DNA from: Paenibacillus sp. RC334
Lineage (GTDB): Bacteria; Bacillota; Bacilli; Paenibacillales; Paenibacillaceae
Assembly: GCF_030034735.1 (NCBI RefSeq)
Contig: NZ_CP125370.1
Location: forward strand, 3,906,001 to 3,970,000
DNA length: 64,000 nt
Direction of reading: 5' to 3'
The translations under genes were made by a program, and so were the position numbers. A model generated the notes under the pieces. That model ran no database searches. It was given only the letters and a program-made list of their open reading frames with translations, and had not been told where the DNA came from. Below are positions 58,378 to 64,000 of the stretch, one piece after another; positions within the stretch are counted from its first letter, which is position 1; every line of letters begins with the position of its first letter.

Positions 58378-61300
58378 GCCAGTTTACCTCCTTCATTTTA
58401 CGTACCGCTACGTACACATCACGCTGGTTGCCGATCGGACCGTAATAGTTGAACCCGTAGCTAAGCTGAGCGTATCCGCCAACCATCTGGGTTGGTTTGG
58501 GATGAATTCTTGTTGGCGCATTATGGCTGCCCCCGCGCGTATCCGTGATTTCGGAGCCCGGCACTTGAATGTGTTTATCCTGAGCATGGTACATAAACAT
58601 CGTTCCTCTTGGCATCCGGTGGCTGACAACGGCCCGGGCGGTTACAACACCGTTACGGTTGTACACCTCTACCCAGTCATTGTCGGCAAGATCGTGGGCC
58701 GCTGCGTCTTCGTTATTGATCCATACCGTAGGACCTCCGCGGAACAGCGTAAGCATATGCTGGTTATCCTGGTAGGTGGAGTGAATATTCCATTTACCGT
58801 GCGGAGTCAGATAACGTAGGACAAGTGAATCTTGTCCGCCTTTTATTTCCCGATCACGCGTGCCGAACACCATCGGCGGCAAAGTAGGTTTATAGATTGG
58901 CAATGACTCCCCAAACTGCTGGAAAATTTCATGATCTATATAGAAGTGCTGTCTTCCTGTCAAAGTACGGAACGGAACGAGACGTTCAATATTCGTTGTA
59001 AATGGTGAATAGCGACGTCCTTTCTTGTTCGATCCAGTAAATACCGGTGTCGGTATAACCTCACGCGGCTGTACCGTGATACTTTGGAAAGTGATCTTTT
59101 CCGCTGCCCGGTCGGCCGAGATGTCTTTGAGTTCAACACCGTGAAGCTTTTCTGCCTGCTCATAAGCCTTTTGTGAGACCTGTCCATTGGTCGCGGATGA
59201 AAGGTGAAGAATAGTATTGGCCACTTGACGAGCTGTCTGTATTTTAGGCAAACCATCTTTAATGGAATCATCGTAATAAACTCCGTTCAGCCTTTTCAAT
59301 TCCTCATATTCATCCGCTACGGAGAAGCTGACGCCATGCGCACCTGTTTTCCCAGTAGCCAAATTCGGACCGAGTGAGATAAATTTATCGTGAATCTTAG
59401 TATAATCGCGTTCGATGATGCTGAAATTCGGCATGGTTTTACCCGGAGTCGCTTCAATCTCGCCCTTCGTCCAATCCTTTACAAGACCCATCGGCTGTGA
59501 AATTTCGCCTATACTATCGTGTGAGAGCGGCGCGGTCACAAGGTCTTTATATATTCCTGGTAGGTACTCTTTTGCCATATCCGAAAAGACTTCGGAAAGC
59601 TGGCGGTAAATATCCCAGTCCGCGCGAGATTCCCACAGTGGATTAACAGCCGGATTAAACGGGTGCACGAAAGGATGCATGTCTGTTGACGACAAGTCTG
59701 TTTTTTCGTACCAGGTTGCCGCCGGAAGCACGATGTCCGCGTACAATGGAGTTGTTGTCATCCGAAAATCAAGTGCAACCATCAGATCAAGCTTTCCTTC
59801 TACATCTTCTCTCCAGACGATTTCCTCAGGTTTCTGTTCTTCGTTCGGCCGGGCAAGCAGGGCATCAGATGCTCCGAGTAAATGTTTCATGAAATACTCT
59901 TGTCCCTTCGCCGAACTTGAAATCAGATTTGACCGCCAAACAAAGAGTGAACGCGGGAAGTTCTCGGCTGCCCCAGGATCTTCTACAGCGAAGCGTGTCT
60001 TACGTGATTTAATCTCTTCCACAGAATGATTAATGATGTCCTCGTTGGACTTCTTGCCTAATTGCGCAGCCTCTTCGGCGAATAGCAGACTGTTTTTATT
60101 AAACTGTGGATAAGAAGGCAGCCAACCCAGACGCGCTGCGAGCACGTTGTAGTCTGCTGGATGTCTGTAACTGACATCCCCGCCAATCGGTGACTTCAAG
60201 GTGTCTGTTCCACTTTCTTCGTAACGCCACTGCTCTGTTGCAAAGTAGAAAAACGATGTAGCATTTTGCTGTCGAGCCGTCCCTTGCCAGTCTTTTGCAA
60301 AGGCAATCGATGACCAGCCTTCGATGGGACGGAGCTTTTCTTGACCAACATAATGCGCCCAGCCTCCACCGTTTACGCCTTGGGAAGCTGTCAACATGAC
60401 CAGGTTCAAGATGGACCGATAGATCGTGTCACTATTGAACCAATGATTGATCCCCGCACCCATAATAATCATGGAGCGCCCTTTGGTATCGATAGCATTT
60501 TGAGCAAATTCCCGAGCAATCTGCACCACAACAGATGCCTTCACTCCTGTGATCTTCTCCTGCCAGGCAGGGGTATAATGCGAAGCTGCATCGTAATAAT
60601 CTTTGGCGTTATGAGGGCTGTCACTGCGCGCGACACCGTACTGGCTCATCATCAGATCGTACACGGTTGCAACGTAACGCTCCGAACCATCTGCCAGGCG
60701 CACTTTTTTGGTCGGAATTACACGTTTGAACGTTCCATTACCGGCGTTATCAAAGTAAGGGAATACGACTTCTTCCCATTGCTCGCCACGACCTTCCACA
60801 GTAAGGGCAGGCTCAACCTTCGTTCCGTCTTCTCGCTCCAGGATCAGGTTCCATTTCTTATCCTGTTCCCAGCGCTGTCCCATCGTACCGTTCGGGACCA
60901 GCATCTCCCCTGCCACTTCGTCATATATGACCGGTTTCCAGTCCGCATGCTGAGAAACATCCCCAAGGTCACTCGCCCGTAGAAAACGCCCACCTTTCCA
61001 GACTCCTTCGTGTGGATCAAGCAGAATCATGAACGGCATATCTGTATATTGTTTGGCATAGTTAATGAACATGGGTTCTTGGCGTTCTTTGTAGAACTCA
61101 TCCAGAATGACATGCGTCATAGCCTGGGCCACGGCAGCATCTGTACCCGGATTCGGTGCGAGCCAATTGTCAGCGAACTTCACATTCTCCGCCAAATCGG
61201 GAGCCACCGATACGACCTTTGTCCCCTTATAACGTACTTCCGTCATAAAATGCGCGTCCGGCGTCCGGGTAAGCGGTACGTTCGATCCCCACATGATCAG

Positions 61301-62041
61301 GTAACCCGCATTGTACCAGTCAGAAGATTCCGGCACGTCCGTCTGCTCACCCCAAATTTGAGGAGATGCAGGCGGAAGGTCTGCATACCAGTCGTAAAAA
61401 CTCAACATCTGCCCACCGAGTAGCGAAATGAACCGGGCTCCCGAAGCGTAGCTTATCATTGACATCGCCGGGATTGGCGTAAAGCCCGCGATCCGGTCGG
61501 GACCGTACTTGCGGATGGTATAGATGAGCTGCGCCGAGATCAGACGCAGGACATCGTCCCAGCCGACACGGACATGCCCGCCTTTTCCGCGAGCCGATTT
61601 GTAGAGCTTGGCTTTCTCAGGGTCTTCTACGATGCTTGCCCATGCGTCTACTGGATTCGTATGCTCCTTAATGGCGGCTAACCAAAGCCGCAATAACTTA
61701 CCGCGCATATAGGGGTATTTCACGCGTAATGGACTGTATTCATACCAGGAAAATGTAGCGCCACGCGGGCATCCACGCGGCTCAAATTCCGGCATGTCAA
61801 CGCCGCAGGAAGGATAATCGATCTGCTGATTTTCCCAGGTAATGATGCCGTTTTTCACAAAAACCTTCCAACTACAGGAGCCGGTGCAGTTAACACCGTG
61901 CGTCGTCCGAACCACTTTGTCGTGAGACCAACGCTGACGGTACACGTTTTCCCATTCTCTATTTTTTTCCTCAAGGATTGACCAATTTCCGGAATAACTC
62001 TCGATCGGTTTAAAAAAGTTGAGGCTGTATTTTTTCTTCAT
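58367..62041 (-). CDS. narG: Respiratory nitrate reductase alpha subunit NarG
   Basis: This 1224-residue molybdenum bis-MGD catalytic subunit has an N-terminal [4Fe-4S] site His48-x3-Cys52-x3-Cys56-x34-Cys91, the same spacing as in E. coli NarG. No twin-arginine signal is present, as expected for the cytoplasm-facing enzyme. Molybdopterin-binding blocks include IMWGSNVPLTRTPDAHF, GAGINHWFNSDTIYRSILNL and the C-terminal HSTYQDNQHMLTLFRGGPTVWINNEDA. It reduces nitrate to nitrite. AAGGAGCG precedes ATG 62041. The frame is intact throughout. Confidence 0.97.
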   Translation of the reverse strand: MKKKYSLNFFKPIESYSGNWSILEEKNREWENVYRQRWSHDKVVRTTHGVNCTGSCSWKVFVKNGIITWENQQIDYPSCGVDMPEFEPRGCPRGATFSWYEYSPLRVKYPYMRGKLLRLWLAAIKEHTNPVDAWASIVEDPEKAKLYKSARGKGGHVRVGWDDVLRLISAQLIYTIRKYGPDRIAGFTPIPAMSMISYASGARFISLLGGQMLSFYDWYADLPPASPQIWGEQTDVPESSDWYNAGYLIMWGSNVPLTRTPDAHFMTEVRYKGTKVVSVAPDLAENVKFADNWLAPNPGTDAAVAQAMTHVILDEFYKERQEPMFINYAKQYTDMPFMILLDPHEGVWKGGRFLRASDLGDVSQHADWKPVIYDEVAGEMLVPNGTMGQRWEQDKKWNLILEREDGTKVEPALTVEGRGEQWEEVVFPYFDNAGNGTFKRVIPTKKVRLADGSERYVATVYDLMMSQYGVARSDSPHNAKDYYDAASHYTPAWQEKITGVKASVVVQIAREFAQNAIDTKGRSMIIMGAGINHWFNSDTIYRSILNLVMLTASQGVNGGGWAHYVGQEKLRPIEGWSSIAFAKDWQGTARQQNATSFFYFATEQWRYEESGTDTLKSPIGGDVSYRHPADYNVLAARLGWLPSYPQFNKNSLLFAEEAAQLGKKSNEDIINHSVEEIKSRKTRFAVEDPGAAENFPRSLFVWRSNLISSSAKGQEYFMKHLLGASDALLARPNEEQKPEEIVWREDVEGKLDLMVALDFRMTTTPLYADIVLPAATWYEKTDLSSTDMHPFVHPFNPAVNPLWESRADWDIYRQLSEVFSDMAKEYLPGIYKDLVTAPLSHDSIGEISQPMGLVKDWTKGEIEATPGKTMPNFSIIERDYTKIHDKFISLGPNLATGKTGAHGVSFSVADEYEELKRLNGVYYDDSIKDGLPKIQTARQVANTILHLSSATNGQVSQKAYEQAEKLHGVELKDISADRAAEKITFQSITVQPREVIPTPVFTGSNKKGRRYSPFTTNIERLVPFRTLTGRQHFYIDHEIFQQFGESLPIYKPTLPPMVFGTRDREIKGGQDSLVLRYLTPHGKWNIHSTYQDNQHMLTLFRGGPTVWINNEDAAAHDLADNDWVEVYNRNGVVTARAVVSHRMPRGTMFMYHAQDKHIQVPGSEITDTRGGSHNAPTRIHPKPTQMVGGYAQLSYGFNYYGPIGNQRDVYVAVRKMKEVNWLEN

Positions 62042-62145
62042 TGATGATCAACGCTCCTTTTCAGAATGAAAAATCCCAACGCAGTTGCTAGGGCAAGATT
62101 CATTCGCTTATTCTCATTATGTAATTCATTGATTCCTGTTCCCAT

Positions 62146-62159
62146 TAGGGAATGTCCTA
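62146..62159 (-). promoter_or_regulatory. Candidate NreC box upstream of narG
   Basis: TAGGGAATGTCCTA fits TAGGG-N4-CCCTA with one deviation. It overlaps a second dyad TTCCCATTAGGGAA (62139-62152). It is 105 bp upstream of narG, a position similar to the palindrome before narK. Direct NreC binding is inferred. Confidence 0.5.
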
Positions 62160-62201
62160 TAGCGCTACAGGAAATCCCTCGTTCTATGGAAAGATACAAA
62201 A

Positions 62202-62228
62202 AAGCCTCCCTCTGCCAAAGGGAAGCTT
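62202..62228 (-). terminator. Terminator of modAB
   Basis: AAGCCTCCCT and AGGGAAGCTT pair with one mismatch around a 7-base loop, followed by TTTTTTGTA on the minus strand. It lies 12 bp beyond the modB stop. Confidence 0.85.
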
Positions 62229-62239
62229 ATATGAAGTGA

Positions 62240-62917
62240 TTAATTGTTCTTTTGGCCCGTTAACAGGAGCATGATAAAAGAAATGAGTATGATGGAGCAT
62301 GTCCAGGCCCAGGCCATAGGAAGATGACCAGAATCCACCGCAACATAAATGGCCGTCGGAATGGTCTGGGTTTTGCCCGGAATATTTCCGGCAATCATCA
62401 GCGTAGCACCAAATTCGCCCAGACCGCGGGCAAAACCGAGTATAAAGGCCGCTTTAAAAGAAGGGAAAATTAAAGGGAAGGTGATATATCGGAAAACCTG
62501 CCATTCACTTGCACCCATCGAACGTCCCGCGTTTTCCAAGTCCCGGTCAACAGAAGACAATCCCATTCTCAGCGTCCGATAGACAAGAGGAAAAGCCACT
62601 ACCACCGCTGCCACAACCCCAGCCCACCACGAGAATACAATTGGTTCGCCAAACCATTGTTCTACAATACGTCCCAATCCACTTTTTCGTCCAAGCAATA
62701 TGAGCAGTAAAAAGCCAACAACGGTCGGTGGGAGTACCAAAGGCAGCATAAGCAAGGTTTCAACGGCCGTTTTCCCTCTAAATAGCCCCAAACGAGACAT
62801 TGACCATGCCGCAAACAGGCCTATTATGATTACCAGAATGCTGGATAACAGTGCCACCTGCAACGATAACAGGATAGGAGGCCAATATTCATTCCAATCT
62901 ATAGCTTGCATGCTCAC
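62240..62917 (-). CDS. modB: Molybdate ABC transporter permease ModB
   Basis: This 225-residue permease with five membrane segments has PTVVGFLLLILLGRKSGLG and the ATPase-contact loop ENAGRSMGASEWQVFRYITFPLIFPSFKAAFILGFARGLGEFGATLMIAGNIPG. That loop is the ModB signature. The start is either GTG 62917, overlapping the modA stop (GTGA), or ATG 62911. No modC ATPase gene follows; the operon ends at a terminator, so the ATPase is encoded elsewhere or another one is shared. Confidence 0.93.
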   Translation of the reverse strand: MSMQAIDWNEYWPPILLSLQVALLSSILVIIIGLFAAWSMSRLGLFRGKTAVETLLMLPLVLPPTVVGFLLLILLGRKSGLGRIVEQWFGEPIVFSWWAGVVAAVVVAFPLVYRTLRMGLSSVDRDLENAGRSMGASEWQVFRYITFPLIFPSFKAAFILGFARGLGEFGATLMIAGNIPGKTQTIPTAIYVAVDSGHLPMAWAWTCSIILISFIMLLLTGQKNN

Positions 62918-63765
62918 TTCGGTATGGTAAATCCATACTTAGCCATAATATTCAGAGATTCTTGTGATTGAAGGTATGCATAGAAATCCTCGGCCTCTTG
63001 AGTGTGCTTTGAAGCTTTGACAATTCCGATGGGGTACTCAACAGATGAATAGGTTTTAGGGTCCATCTCAAAGGCGATTTTCGCCTTTTGCGAAGTCAAT
63101 GCATCTGTTTTATATACAAATCCGACATCAGCGTTTCCAGTCTCCACATATTGCAGCACTTGTCTAACATCTTTTGCCTGAACCAGCCTGCTCTGCAATA
63201 CGTCCCATAGCTTCGTGTTCGTCAGCGCTTCCTGTGCGTATTTGCCTGCAGGGACACTTTCAGGAATGCCAATCGCCACTTTTTTTACCCCTTCCTTGGT
63301 TAAATCCGTTACACTCGCAATGTTCATCGTCCCGTCTGCAGGAATAACCGTTACCAATTCGTTCGTCAGCCATGTTTTTTGTTTATCGCTCTCTATTAGC
63401 TGCTGATCTACGAGAGACTTCATGTTTTTCTTCGAAGCGGACAAAAACAGGTCTGATGGTGCTCCTTGCTCAATCTGCTTTTCCAGCGCACCAGAGCCAC
63501 CAAAGTTGAAATTCAATTTGACATCTTTATGAGTTGGCTCGTACAAATTCTGGATTTCTTTGAGCGCATCTGTTAAGCTCGCAGCTGCGGAAATGGTCAG
63601 TTCAACAGTTTCAGCCTTTTTCGAAGAATCCTGGCTGGAAGACTCGTTCTGGACCGTGCTGCTAACATTTGAAGCTGATTGTTGCTCCGCACCGCACCCT
63701 GAAAGTAATAACACAATGGAAAAAACAAAAAAGAGCGTCTGGCTATGTTTAATAATTTTTTTCAT
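62914..63765 (-). CDS. modA: Molybdate-binding lipoprotein ModA
   Basis: This 283-residue binding protein has lipobox LLLSGC (Cys24). The ModA fold is shown by LTISAAASLTDALKEIQNLYE, LNFNFGGSGALEKQIEQGAPSDLFLSASKKNM, VAIGIPESVPAGKYAQEAL and GNADVGFVYKTDAL. It captures molybdate for cofactor synthesis. AAGGAG precedes ATG 63765. With modB it lies directly upstream of the nitrate reductase operon in the same orientation. Confidence 0.95.
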   Translation of the reverse strand: MKKIIKHSQTLFFVFSIVLLLSGCGAEQQSASNVSSTVQNESSSQDSSKKAETVELTISAAASLTDALKEIQNLYEPTHKDVKLNFNFGGSGALEKQIEQGAPSDLFLSASKKNMKSLVDQQLIESDKQKTWLTNELVTVIPADGTMNIASVTDLTKEGVKKVAIGIPESVPAGKYAQEALTNTKLWDVLQSRLVQAKDVRQVLQYVETGNADVGFVYKTDALTSQKAKIAFEMDPKTYSSVEYPIGIVKASKHTQEAEDFYAYLQSQESLNIMAKYGFTIPK

Positions 63766-63807
63766 TTTGTTTGACTCCTTAAGTTTAGTCTTTCTTGATA
63801 TGATGGA

Positions 63808-64000
63808 TTATATTTTGAGCTGCGCCTGTCTCGTACGTTCGATTAATGTGCAATTCTCAAGAAGAATATGATTAAAAATATCTGCTGTACCGGCTCAAAG
63901 CCGTTTGTGATCAAGCGTAATTCCTTTAGTATCTCTATCACAGCCTGATGCTCGTCTTGCAGTTTGGATACATACGGATTCAGCGTTAACTGGATCATGT
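63808..64000 (-). CDS. Unrecognised partial gene at the window edge, frame break suspected
   Basis: From ATG 63998 (or beyond the edge) one frame reads MIQLTLNPYVSKLQDEHQAV then IEILKELRLITNGFEPVQQIF and meets TAA at 63843. One frame over, NHILLENCTLIERTRQAQLKI continues to 63808, only 42 bp from modA. The change falls at a run of five T, so an added base would join them. Helical and His/Glu-rich, it recalls small hemerythrin-like proteins, but this is a weak guess. Confidence 0.35.

Overview
The window looks like chromosomal DNA of a Paenibacillus of the P. polymyxa type. The grounds are strong Gram-positive Shine-Dalgarno sites, lipobox-type signal peptides, BglG/RAT antitermination, an NreABC oxygen/nitrate sensor next to narGHJI, and many AraC regulators and oligopeptide ABC systems. 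This is inference from gene content; I could not search a database. Most genes lie on the minus strand. I see no rRNA, tRNA, CRISPR array, prophage or complete insertion sequence.

Layout. 1-8.5 kb: the truncated start of a chemoreceptor, a Fur-box-controlled iron-siderophore lipoprotein, a CueP-like copper-binding protein, an acetyltransferase, a patch of small broken genes (4.2-5.9 kb), a DUF1697 protein and a second chemoreceptor. 8.6-14.7 kb: a 116-bp palindromic repeat element, a serine hydrolase, an unusual 819-residue isoprenoid-synthase fusion, a GyrI-like protein, and a long ORF in which an AraC regulator runs in frame through a promoter and Fur box into a siderophore-binding lipoprotein. 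14.7-22 kb: a SUKH protein, a small-molecule kinase, and a rhamnoside unit (AraC regulator, MFS permease, GH78 rhamnosidase).

22-38 kb: two back-to-back five-component ABC operons of the peptide/nickel class. The first also carries an M20 deacylase and a DUF1177 protein. The second carries an aspartoacylase-like enzyme, an ornithine-cyclodeaminase-like dehydrogenase and an AhpD-like protein, and its ATPases are of the short Nik/Cnt size. 38.6-43.8 kb: an MFS exporter beside a broken PAS/AraC regulator, a TetR-SDR-SnoaL cassette and a soluble chemoreceptor. 44-49 kb: a beta-glucoside PTS operon (antiterminator, EIIBCA, phospho-beta-glucosidase) with two RAT/terminator switches, a sigma-A promoter and a cre-like site.

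49-64 kb: a nitrate-respiration island. In transcription order it holds modAB, narGHJI, nreABC, narK and moeB-moaE-moaD-moaA. It joins molybdate uptake, cofactor synthesis, the membrane nitrate reductase, nitrate/nitrite transport and the oxygen/nitrate-sensing regulators. Two of its small essential genes, narJ and moaE, are out of frame at poly(A) runs of 8 and 7. Several other short genes in the window also carry single-base frame breaks, so either assembly indels or real decay or slippage must be considered.
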